Assembly (NCBI RefSeq): GCF_000003815.2
Contig: NC_049992.1
Coordinates: 7,172,344-7,236,343 of the forward strand
Direction: 5' to 3'
DNA length: 64,000 nt
Origin: Branchiostoma floridae
Lineage: Eukaryota; Chordata; Leptocardii; Amphioxiformes; Branchiostomatidae
The translations under genes were made by a program, and so were the position numbers. Positions within the stretch are counted from its first letter, which is position 1. Each line of letters opens with the position of its first letter. Shown one piece after another: positions 11,551-24,200 of the stretch. Below the pieces are notes generated by a model. That model saw only the letters and a program-made list of their open reading frames with translations, did no database searches and was not told the DNA's origin.

Positions 11551-12223
11551 CTCCCTCGCAGATTCAGAGCATAATCCAGGCGGCGTCCACAGAGACAGCC
11601 ATGACCATCGAGTGGTCCGTACCCGCCCAGCCAAACGGCAAGATCCTGGAGTACCGGATACAGTTCTACCGGGCGCGGGATGGGCCGGGAATGACCGCCA
11701 TCATCAAGGTAGATGGAGATGTGCAGTCAGCGACAGTGGAAAACCTTGAGAACTCAGAAGAGTATGTCTTCCAGGTGAGACTAGCATCTTAAAGTAATAA
11801 TTCAGGCATTAAGACGTACCGATAGTTACATTTTCTGGACTAGATTATCTTCATTTTTCAGCTGGAAGTTTACCTTGGATAATTAATGTACCTCCGCCCT
11901 TGAGGCATCGCCAAAATAAGTTTGTTTTATAATGATAGCACCATTGACTAGCCAGCATGGAGTTGCTTCAATGAGACTAGCGATCAATGTTTGTAAGGAT
12001 ATGAATAAACCAAAGAAAAGTATCTTATTTTCTTGATTTTGACACAGATAATCAACAAAAAGGTAGAATTGTTCTTGCATATGTGCATTGTTTACCTGTC
12101 ATTATATGTTTGTTAGTCAAGTAGATAACTTGATTGGGGTGTTTGCGTCACAGGTGCAAGCCAGAACCATTGCTGGGTATGGGAAACTGAGTGAGCCTAT
12201 AACACTGAGGACCTCTGTCAATG
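11551..12223 (+). CDS. Eph: Eph-A exons for the second fibronectin III domain
   Basis: Exon 11551-11774 ([10 protein letters not shown] to EEYVFQ) and exon 12154-12223 ([10 protein letters not shown] to LRTSVN) form one FN3 domain. It has the core Trp (TIEWSVP), the [13 protein letters not shown] strand and the closing ARTIAGYG strand. The first exon starts in phase 1, as in copy B. The 379 bp intron between them shows nothing notable. Confidence 0.92.
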
Positions 12224-15200
12224 GTAGGTGGTACTGCACATAGATGTCAAGAAACTCTCTCATAGACAATGTCTACATGTCTATTGTTCACAATGGCTAG
12301 TGGGTCTTTCAATTGATTAGGTAAATGGAGGGATGGATCAATGTTGTTTGTTTTGTTGATTGGATTTGCCTTTTTGTTCTTCCATTATTACCTCATTAGT
12401 ATACTGTTTTCTCTCACACAGGAGCCCAAGCCCCCCTAGGTAGCGACCAGCCTGTCCTGATTGCTGCCATTGCAGCAGCAGGAGGATTTGTACTGGTGTT
12501 ATCACTCTTCATCCTGGTGTGTGTGGTCTGGAGAAGGTGGGTTTTACCGTTCATATTTGTGTGAATGTTGTTCAGCACCAAGAACAGCAGTGTCAGTGTG
12601 AATGTTATTCAGCACCAGGGACAGGGACAGCAGTGTTAGTGTGAATGTTATTCAGCACCAGGGACAGGGATGGAAGTGTCAGTGTGAATGTTATTCAGCA
12701 CCAGGAACAGCAGTGTCATTGTGAATGTTATTCAGCACCAGGGACAGGGACAGCAGTGTTAGTGTGAATGTTATTCAGCACCAGGGACAGGGATGGAAGT
12801 GTCAGTGTGAATGTCATTCAGCTCCAGGGACAGGGATGACAGTGTTAGTGTGAACGCCATTCAGCACCAGGGACAGGGATGACAGTGTTAGTGTGAATGT
12901 TATTCAGCACCAGGGACAGGGATGACAGTGTTAGTGTGAATGTTATTCAGCACCAGGGACAGGGATGGAAGTGTCAGTGTGAATGTCATTCAGCTCCAGA
13001 GACAGGGATGACAGTGTTAGTGTGAACGCCATTCAGCACCAGGGACAGGGATGACAGTGTTAGTGTGAATGTTATTCAGCACCAGGGACAGGGATGGAAG
13101 TGTCAGTGTGAGTGGCATTCAGCACCAGGGAAAGGGATGGCAGTGTTAGTGTCAATATTATTTAGCACCAGGGACAGGGACAGCAGTGTCAGTGTGAATA
13201 TTATTCAGTATCAGGGACAAAAATGGCAGTGTCAGTGTAAATGTCATTCAGCACCAGGGACAGCAGTATTAGTGTGAATGTCATTCAGCGCCAGGGACAG
13301 GGGTGACAGTGTCAGTGTGAATGTCATTCAGCACCATATGTAGAACATCTTTTAACACAGTCCAATATATTTTACAGGAAAAACAGGAAGCCACCAAGTG
13401 ACATGGATAAATTAGAGTATGCCAATGGAGAAGGTAAGACTTTCTGATTCTTAATACTTTTGCAGCTTTTCTCAAGTAGGCCTAGGTGTTTTTTTTTTGT
13501 AAAACTTTTGTTCTCTTCTGTGCTTAGATACTTGAAATGTAACTTTCATTCTTTTAGACGATGTTACAGATGAAATATTTTGGAGTGAATAAGAGCAACA
13601 CTTGCATTGTTATATTCCTATTGCCATACCAGTTCGCCTGCCTGGTTTTGTGGCTCCGCGTGTGAAGACCTACATCGACCCTCACACCTACGAGGACCCC
13701 CAACACGCTGTCAGGGAGTTCGCACGAGAACTGGAGCCCTCCTGTCTCACTATCGAACAAGTCATCGGTGGAGGTAAAGTTTCTTCCCTTCCTTTTTACA
13801 CTTTTTCATGGAATGCCCTGTCCAGAAGTCTGTTAAGTTTCCTGTAAAACAAGCAGCTGTCATGGTGACCATATTAGAATAAAAGAAGGCTGAATATCTG
13901 GAAAATTTGAAAGTAGAAGACTGTTGATGTTGTTGCAACTTGTCACAGGAATTATACAAGTTTCAAAATTGGCACAAAATCACAAAGCAAATGGACTTAG
14001 TTCATCATATAAGCTGTGGTAAAGATAAGTAAGTCTGAAACATATGCTTATTGATAAGCAGTACACGAGTACACATGTATATGTAACAGATAAAATACAT
14101 TGGAAAGTCCTACCAAAAAGTAGTGTTAGTGTTATTACCACACAATCAAAATATATTGTTAAGCCATTTAGATGTCTTCAGGTGTATGACCATAAAGTGT
14201 TTTATGACAACAAATCCAAAGGCTTTTAGATGCCATTTAGGTCGGACCATTTAGGTTTATGATGACAAATCAAAATGCTTTGTCAGGGCATTTAAAGATG
14301 TCTGGAGGTGTTTGCTTTGATGATAAAATTGCTACGGTCTTTCTACATCTTCAGGTGAGTTTGGAGACGTGTGTAAAGGTCGTCTGAAGGTTGGGAAGGG
14401 ACAGTACCTGGACGTGGCCATCAAGACGTTAAAGCCAGGCTCCACAGACAAGATGAAGGACGACTTCCTCACAGAAGCCTCCATCATGGGACAGTTCAAC
14501 GACCCCAACATCATCAAGCTACAGGGGGTCATCACAAAAAGTCAGTGTTGATTCTAAACGATAATTTTTTGTCAACCTGCTGCCTGTTGTAGCTGTATCT
14601 GTCTGTTTTAATGTAACCAGTATAACCGCCCTTTGGCGTGACACACCAGCCATTGTATGGCACATTGCATGGCTGAACTCTTCTTACTAATTCTGTAGCT
14701 GTTTATGACCGTTTATGACTGTTTTTAACCACTGGCATTGTGTTGGCATGATGGTTAGGGTGCTTGGCTCAGACCCAAGAAGTCCTTTGTTTGAAACCCC
14801 TGACATGCTACTGATGTGGTGCCCTTGGGAAAGACACTTAACATGACTTTCCTCACTCCACAAAGGTGTTAAAATGGGTACCTTGCTTTGGGAAGGGTGT
14901 AAGTAGTAGAAGGAGAGGGTTGGGTTTTGCCTCTCAATAGCGAACCCTTGACACCTTGGATAACAACCCACTGCCTCCAAAAGGCTTTGGGACTACCCTT
15001 ACCATTACCTTTTGCTTAGCACACTGTAATCTGTATTTATTTATTATCATCAACAAAACTGAACCAATTGTTCTTCTTCTTCTTCTTCTTCCAGGTCAGC
15101 CAGTGATGATCGTCACAGACTACATGGAAAACGGCTCCCTGGACACTTTCCTCAGGGTAGGTTCTGTTTAAGATGTGGTTCTCAAAATCTTGGTTCAAAA

Positions 15201-18200
15201 AGGCCGTTGATGTGAAGTTTTGGTGCAGCTGGTTGACCTTTTTGTACTGATTCTGAAGTTTGTATTTTTTACATCAGTTTGGAGGCTCTTCTTGTAGTTT
15301 GCTACATTGCAGATAGAGGGCTCTCGTGTGGTCTGCAGAATGTAACACTGGGCAAGCCTCATGGCATCAGAAACTGCTACTTTGCTGCAATTTGTTAAAT
15401 TGTGGACAGGGGGCTCCCCTACCCTTCTCCAGGAATGCAAACAGTATGGATCCAGAAAGACCCATTTGGGTCTTTTGACGACATCAGCTGAAAAGGCTAA
15501 TTTATCCATTCTTGCCAATTACAATGAAATTCAGTGTAAAGTTTTGTTTGCCTAGCGTTAATCCTGATATGATGTATTAGCTTTTGGGTAGAAATTCGGA
15601 TCAATAACGTCTTGACACCTTGTCATTAAAGCTTCAAACTTAGGCCTGTGATTGGTTTGGTATGATGATCATTTCTTGACAAAGAGCCACTTTGTTTCAA
15701 AAATAAGGTCTCATTTCAAGGTCAAAGCCTTCAGTTGTGTGTTCGCTATGTCCCTTGTTATCTGAAGACACCCACAGCAGGGGGGGTGCCATTGTTCCTG
15801 GTCAATATGGTTCATTCAAGGTTTTTCAACCTCCTTGGTTCAATACCGACTGGCTCCAGGTTTATTGGCTCTGCTCAAGGTCACTGTTCAAGGTCATCAC
15901 AGCTTATTCTTCTAGTGTTCTGCCAGTCCTGTACTGTGTTATCTGTAGTCACCCATGGGAGGGGGGTGTCATTGTTCCTGGTCAATACCAGGTAAGGTTC
16001 ATTACAGACTGGCTCCAGGTTTATTGGCTTTGCTCAAGGTCACTGTTCAAGGTCATCACAGCTTATTCTTTTAGTGTTCCGCCTGTCCTGTGTTATCTGT
16101 AGTCACCCTCGGGAGGGGGGTGTCACTGTTCCTGGTCAATAAGGTTCATTACAGACTGGCTCCAGGTTTATTGGCTCTGCTCAGCGCTGGTCTCACCCTG
16201 ACAGGATAATTTCCTCCTGGTCAATACAGAAGGGAGACCACATAATGGGATATCGGCCCTGGCGATCCCCCTCTTCTGGGGCAGATCAATCATGGGGAGG
16301 CATACAGACAAACATGGAAGAATTCAACCATTACAGGGCTGTCTCCAGGACTTGTCCTTACGTCCCAGGAAGGAAATTTGCTGGTTGGGATGGAAAAAAA
16401 TTACTACCCCATCCTTTACACCTATTACTACCAAAATCTTAACCTTATGACATGAGAAAGGCCTCACTGTAACAAATATGGAAGAATTCAACACAGGACT
16501 GTCTCCAGGACCCGTCCCTACGTCCCATGAAAGAAATATTATCCCAACCATCCTCAAAATCTGAACTTCATGGCATGAAATTGTTGAAAATCTATATTCG
16601 TTGGCTTAAAACAACATGTTATAACAAGGAATATGAACAACATGAGTTTCCAAACAATGAGTGGGATAGAAAAACATTTAAAGCTGGAGACTGTGAACCC
16701 TGATTTAAAATCAATGGAGGGTATCGAAAGTCCAGTAAAGGGTCCAAACTTTATCTTAACTAATCTTTGTTGCAGTGATATAACTACCTGCACATGATAA
16801 GTACAACTAGTTTTATATGAACTTAACATTGTTGTAAATAACTGCAAAGTCAGAGTTTGCAATTGTGTCAAAGTTGTTAAAGCCCCAACAGATAATGATT
16901 GAAAAATTTGCAGAAGTTTGACGCCTTCCGAGCAGGTTGACGAGTGAATTTATCGTGCCAGCAGAAAAAAGAGTCATGCTGAGTCTGAGGATGCCTGCTT
17001 TACTTAACCTTAATAAACTATAGATAATTTCCAACCCAAAAATATAATGGGATGAAAGTTTTTTTCTTTGTGAAGAAATTCTGTGAAAGCATGGCAAACA
17101 TTTCAAGAGATGATGTACATGTACACTAAGAATTTCTCTCATGGTATTCCCTTATTGATTTGCACACAAAAACTGCTGATTGCAGGATATGTGCAATCAC
17201 ATGATGGATATGATATATATCATATATATATAATCTATCTCTCAAAAGTCTTGCCCTGTCTATGGTTGGTTAATCGCTACATTTTGGTCTGTCACGTCTG
17301 GCCGGTAAGGGTCATCGATCCGACATCACCCGATATGAACCACACAACCGTATTACAAAGATGTGTGGCACTGTTGGTATGGCTGGCTTCTTTTTGGCAC
17401 AGGTTACACAAACTCAAAGGATAGCGAGAAAGTTTAATCCAAACTTTTACTACATGTAATAGGTACCGGAATTTAGCTATGGCCAAGTGTTTGCTTTGCA
17501 TTCAGTAGGTCATGAGTTCGATCCCCAGCAGAGTCATACCAAAGACTTTAAAAATGGTACATGCTGCTTTCTCTACTTAGCACTCAGCACCAATGAAGAA
17601 GAGTATGGAAGTTTTAACTTTTTAAGTTTAAAAACGCACTTCACTACAAGTGGACTAACCCCTGCTGTTACAGTAGTGGCTTGCACAAATGTGTGGCCCA
17701 AGGGCTACAGAAATGGAGATGGGCACCACACCTAAAAATCTGTTACAGATTTATGGACAACTTTAATTTAGCAATAATCACAGCCATAGCAGCCTGCTTG
17801 AATTTTGTAGCATTCCCATCCAAAGTTTAATGTACATTTCATCATGTAAAGCATTGTGTGGACCACCGTGTCCCCATGCAGCCCCAAGATATTAGATTTG
17901 TCTCTTACAGAGCTTACATATAAGTAACAATGACATTGAACTGCAGGTTCAAGGTCAACAAGTTTGGCTTAATAGGCATTGCGTGACCTTCACAGGCAGC
18001 GACTTGACCTTCATTGGGTAACCTTCAGCATTTGTTTAAGGAATGATAACTCCTGCCATGCTTCATCCATCCTTTTTGGGACGTTATCTTGTTTTGTGGC
18101 AAACCAAATTGTCACAGTTTGTCTTTAAACCATCCTGAACCATATCGTATGAAGTAATCCCATTCTAAAACCATTTAGATGTTGTTCGATCAATACAAAT

Positions 18201-21190
18201 GCAAGGTTAAGGCAGTTGTTATGCTGTATTATCCTTGCAGAAGGTTATTTTGCTTAGTGGTAAAATCTGTGCTCCAATGATACACTCAGAGCAAAAAAAA
18301 CTTTTAACCCTGCCATTGAAAACAATTCTAAAACTATCCAGTTGACTTATCAATAGAAATGCAAAGTTTTTCTCATTTTGTCACAAGCCTTGCTACAAAC
18401 TGTGAAACAACATTATAAAACTGTCCAGTTGACTTATAAATTCAAATACAAGGTTAGGACAGTTTTAATGCTTTATCCATCCTTTTAGGTAAGATTATTT
18501 TGTGTGGTGGCAAGCTGCACTTCTGGAGCAACATTGTAAACTTTCCCATCTCCAATTATAAAATCATTCGGTTGTGAGGTCAAATTGTTCACCTTACAGG
18601 TACCAGTTACAAAACCCTTGGCCACAATCCAATTATGAAACCATTCGGTTGTGCTGTCAATAGTGGGCCAGGGTTAGGACAGGTCAGTGTTGAGGAAGGA
18701 GACAGAGGTCAGGGTTGGTGACATATTTGTCCTGGGGGTGAGATTTGGAGGCAACACTGGGACTGACTCTGTCTTTCGAGATGTTCCAGTCAATTTGTCA
18801 ATGTCTGGCTTCAAGTTGGAGGTCAAATGCAAAATTCTGGTCTTCATATTCAACTGCCCAGAGAAGCAAGACTGAGCAAGTAGAAATTTTAAAGATGTAT
18901 AAAAACAAAGATGATTTGGAATTTTTAAAAATTCCAGTACTCCACAAGCTTTCAAATTCTCCCAAACCTCTGTTTGTGTGGCCTTGATAAAAAATGTAAT
19001 GTCCTTTTGCGCAAGGAAAGACTTGTACATCTGTCAGGATTAAAAGAAGTTTGCCTCCATCAGTACAACACCTTGAAATAAGTTAGTTTAAATCTCCATT
19101 TCTATTACCATTTGCCCACACAGTTATGCAAAACTGCTGTTGTGACAAATGATTGCATTGAAGTGGGCATGATTTTCTTCTTCTTTTTCAATTTTAACAG
19201 CAAACAAATAGGTGCGAGTGGATATTATTCATGAAATCAGGCCAGTGTCACCTTACTGATATTCAGTGGAATAGTCAGTACCGTACCATCAGGGTTATGC
19301 CACCCCTTACGATTCCTAAGCAGACTTATTTTGAGGAAAGTGGACAGAGATCCTACTGTAGAACACTTAAGGTCATTCATGAGAGATAAGTTTGTGTGTC
19401 TTAGCTCAGAAATGGACAGTGGCAAAACCAGAACGGACAGGATTGATTCCTTCTTGGCTGTCCTGCTGGAGCAGTAATTGGATTGTGCCAACGTGACAGC
19501 TTTTATTGGTTCGCCCGTNNNNNNNNNNNNNNNNNNNNNNNNNNNNNNNNNNNNNNNNNNNNNNNNNNNNNNNNNNNNNNNNNNNNNNNNNNNNNNNNNN
19601 NNNNNNNNNNNNNNNNNNTCACACCAAATTATTCCTTGGTCCTCAGACAATTTAAGGTAACAATTTAGCAAAAGAACATTATGAGAAGTTGATCATTATA
19701 TCCTTTAATCTAAGAGCATACCAATCAAATTGGTTCGATTGAGAAGAAGAGAATCAGATAGATTTTTTGGTCCATCCTGTAGCCATATTCAAGATGAATG
19801 ACCCACTACTATATAAACTTGACCATACAATCACATGACTACAAAGGTGGGTCAAATTTGCCTGGGAACTTGTACTGTATTCTCCCTGTGGTTAATATGG
19901 TTGATAAGTCTTGGTACAGATGACCTCATAAACTTCCCTTGCAATCTAGAATCTTAAAGTCATATGGGAAATACAAGTTCTTTTTCTGGTGGAGTATGAG
20001 TTTGCTAGTTTGTCTAGGACATTTTGTTTCCAAATAGTAGTTGTAGTATCCATTATTTGATCATACTGCTGCTGGGATCCCTGACACAGGGGTAGGCAGC
20101 AGTTGTTGGCATCCGTCTGTCTCGGAAGACAATGGTAGGCAGAGGGTGGGTTTAAGGCGACCCGTCTGCCTGGCCTGCACTTGGGTTTTTAAGGTGAAGG
20201 AGGGGTGTGCACTTCCTTCTCCACCCTCTCGTCCACTGGCGCGCTAAGTCCTACAGGCAGCAGTACGTGGTGTATAAAAACTGTGGTATATATATATTAT
20301 ATTGTTTGTACATTGTGTTTATCTTTTTGCCTGAAATTGACCTGGTGGACTGGCACCTTGTGTCAAACTCGTGGCTAACCTTGAGGGCTAACCAAACATG
20401 TATTTTACATTTTCCCTTGTTTATTTCAGAAACATGATGGAAAGTTCCAGGTTACCCAGCTGGTGGGGATGATCAGGGGTGTGGCCTCAGGCATGAGGTA
20501 CCTGTCAGAGATGAACTATGTACACAGGGTGAGTGGAACGTCCCTTCTTTCTCCATCCCGTCTCAGTTACCAGTACATCTATAGATTCACAGCACTGTGC
20601 TACTGTACCATTTTGGTGCTTTGATGCATTCACAGTTGAAGTTCATAACATAACAGTTTTTATCCACATTTTTGTTTACTATCATGAATTCCATTTCAAA
20701 TTCAGTGATAAATACAGTCGTATTTCTAAAATAACATTGCTCTGTTTGACACTTTGAATGTTTTAGTAGTTTGTACATTCCTCAGTTATGTTCAGTTCAT
20801 TGACATTATGAAGCCCCTTCAAATGACTCTGTTCTCATGACAGACATAAGGTCTCTGTCTTGGAGACCAACATCCTTCTCAATCAATCTTATTTACATTC
20901 CTTATTCATCTTTTCTATCATGTATCATATTTGTTGGTCTCCTGGTTGACTCAAACTACATTTTTCCACAGGACCTGGCAGCCCGAAACGTGCTGATAAA
21001 CTCCCAGCTGGTGTGTAAAGTGTCTGACTTTGGGCTGTCCAGAGTGCTGGGAGACGACCCTGATGCAGCCTACACTACAAACGTCAGTCATGTTATAAGC
21101 TATTGTGTAGATATTAGTCTTGATTTCTTATGTATGTATTGCCCTAGAACTGGCCATACATTGGATCAATTACAGTTATTGTGCAATAAA

Positions 21191-21229
<39 letters not shown>

Positions 21230-24200
21230 CGATCGTCTATATATAGATCACTGAATTGTGAAAGTTGTGAGTAGCTATGTGTCAACATCATCCAAATTTT
21301 TGTTGATGGCTGCTCAATGTATTAAAATGCCTGTAGTGTAATATTCTTGANNNNNNNNNNNNNNNNNNNNNNNNNNNNNNNNNNNNNNNNNNNNNNNNNN
21401 NNNNNNNNNNNNNNNNNNNNNNNNNNNNNNNNNNNNNNNNNNNNNNNNNNNNNNNNNNNNNNNNNNNNNNNNNNNNNNNNNNNNNNNNNNNNNNNNNNNN
21501 NNNNNNNNNNNNNNNNNNNNNNNNNNNNNNNNNNNNNNNNNNNNNNNNNNNNNNNNNNNNNNNNNNNNNNNNNNNNNNNNNNNNNNNNNNNNNNNNNNNN
21601 NNNNNNNNNNNNNNNNNNNNNNNNNNNNNNNNNNNNNNNNNNNNNNNNNNNNNNNNNNNNNNNNNNNNNNNNNNNNNNNNNNNNNNNNNNNNNNNNNNNN
21701 NNNNNNNNNNNNNNNNNNNNNNNNNNNNNNNNNNNNNNNNNNNNNNNNNNNNNNNNNNNNNNNNNNNNNNNNNNNNGAAAAGTATATTTAAAGAAGTTCC
21801 CTGATTATGTTGTCTATAGAATAATTTTTTGCAGAAAGTGTGGTCATTCGTGTATGACCACAGATTCAGTACCAAGGACAGGAACATAAGACTTAAGTAT
21901 GACCACATTTTCAGTACCACCAACAGGAATATAAGACTTTGTCATGAAAACATTTTCAGTACCAAAGACAGGAATCTTTAAGTTTTAAAACACAGTAATC
22001 ATAGTTTTAAAAGAATTCAAAGAATAAAAATGACAAAACTTAAGTTACTTTATCATGCAGATTTGAATCAAAAATATTCTAGATGCATGCATTATCAAAA
22101 ACAGGTTGTTTGATGTAAATGAATTCCTTTAAATCATGTTTTTCTTGTTTTCACTTCAGGTGATTAAGTCAGTGGAAGCTGGGTACAGACTACCCCCTCC
22201 TATGGTGAGTATCAGTAGTAGTGAAAGTCTGGGGAAATCTCTTGATACATGAAACCTGTACATACTGTACATACTGTATGCTAAACTGTATGTACCCTGT
22301 CTATCTGAGTTCAACCAGTGAGAGATTAACTAACTTTTCAGTGTTACATGAATGCTGTGAGAGTGGAGTGGCTATTTCCTAGCTTTTGAATGGTTCACAG
22401 CATTAGCAAACTATTAGTACTATAATGTCTCTGTGCAGTACTGCTCAGGTAGATTCAGTAACAGTACCTTTACTGATGTAACTACTGCATTGGTACTGTA
22501 ACATGACTGTCAGTGTGAGAGTAATAACTGCACAGTATGGTTACAGTAAACGTTTTAGACTTATTATATTCAAATAAGTCAAGAACAAACCAATTTGAGG
22601 TAAATTAACATTCTCTGTTAACCATGTTTTCTCCAGGACTGTCCCCAGGCCATCTACCAGCTGATGACAGACTGCTGGGAGCGCGAAAGGAACGCGCGGC
22701 CCAAGTTCACGCTGATCGTGGAGAGGGTGGACAGGATGATCAGGAACCCGGCCGTGCTCAAGGTGCTGGCTCAGCCCAGGTGAGAAAATGGATTTTTTAG
22801 GGTGGACGCATGCAGAGACGTTGTGGATTTCTTTCTGCCTGGGGGCCGAGTAGGGAAGAATATGATAATTGCTAATACAATCCATCATCCAGTCATGCAC
22901 ATGGACACAAGAGCCATGTGGTATCTTAAACATAAGTAGAATTACCGGGCTTCTCCGTTCGGGCTAACTACTTGCATTAGACATTCCTAACCTGTAGGTA
23001 GTGTTTTGTAGTATACTCTGGATCCATATCACCACCATATTCATGGTGGAGAGAAAAGCAAGCCTGCATCTTTGCCAGAAGCTTACTAGTAAGAGTTTGA
23101 ATCTTGGCAGTTGTCTATGCTCTGATTTGATGCAAGTGGAAAGGGTTGCAATTGTTGGGACAGAAAATGAATACCATATGGTGCACCATTCACGATGCTT
23201 TCCAAAAAAGAGGAAGAAAATTTCTTTAAACATTGAACCTACTAGTATTCATCATCATCATCATCATCATCATCATCTGGTCGTGCTGGTTGCATGGATG
23301 AACTTGACTCTCTCCCTCCATCCATCCCTATCCTCCATAGCCTTCAGTGGATCTTCCACTGAACAGCAAGTTGGTGTTCATAGCTTGACCCTAATGCTGT
23401 GAATTCCTTCTAGTCACCTACAATGGAGATGATTTCCAAGCTAAAGCTGACTGTAAGATTCTGTGCATCCTTTTCAGACCGATGCAGCCATCGTTCCAGC
23501 CCGTGTTACCCACCGTGCCCCAGTGGCTGGACAGTATGAAGATGGGGAGATACAGGGACAACTTCACCAACGGGGGTTACTCCTCCATGGACCTGGTCAT
23601 GAAGATGAACATCAGGGATCTACAAGGTCAGTCACAAGGTCACAAGCTGGCTGCGCAATCTTTATTTCGTGGATGTCATTCGCATACAATTTGAGTTTCC
23701 TTTGCTTGGTCACTCCCCCCCTCCCCCCCAAATAATGTATCTCCTGTAACAATGATACAATAACTTGAGAAGCTGCTCTGAAGTATCTGTTGCAAAACTA
23801 TAGTAGCTCATAAATGATAGGATATGTTCTTGGTGCTTTTTTCGTACAAAATTGCCTTAAAAATTGTCATGTTTGTAGTAGCAACTGTCCTCTTGCAAAA
23901 GGATCTACACTTGTTCTAGACACTCGTGCACACTGATATTGCTACAGAGTCCAAACATTGGAGTTGACAGGGCTATATGTTTGAGACAGCACAAAGACAA
24001 GTAGCATTCGACCATAGTCCTTACTGAATTATGCTTGAATCAATACAACATTTAGGGCCAAAAGTTGTCACAGCTGGGGTAATGTTATTCTTGTGTGAAG
24101 TCCAATGTATAGGTAGCTATAGGATTGACCAGGCTTTGTAAGACCAATACTTTGTCTTTACATTTGATTTTTCAGGGATGACAATACATTGATTTTGGCA

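Larger units (their letters stand above)
15157..20429 (+). other. Large intron of Eph-A
   Basis: A 5.3 kb intron between the kinase hinge exon and the catalytic-loop exon. It holds a three-copy tandem repeat (15760-16185), a duplicated segment (16309-16585), a SINE (17472-17733), a 100-base N run and many TCAAGGTCA-type motifs. The segment 20060-20270 is GC-rich compared with its surroundings. No nested gene is recognised. Confidence 0.7.

Noticed and set aside
13065-13277. Repetitive open frame in the minisatellite
   Set aside because: It lies in an intron and the frame follows only from the 43 bp repeat.
12558-13336. CRISPR-like repeated array
   Set aside because: The units are contiguous tandem repeats without unique spacers, in a eukaryotic intron.
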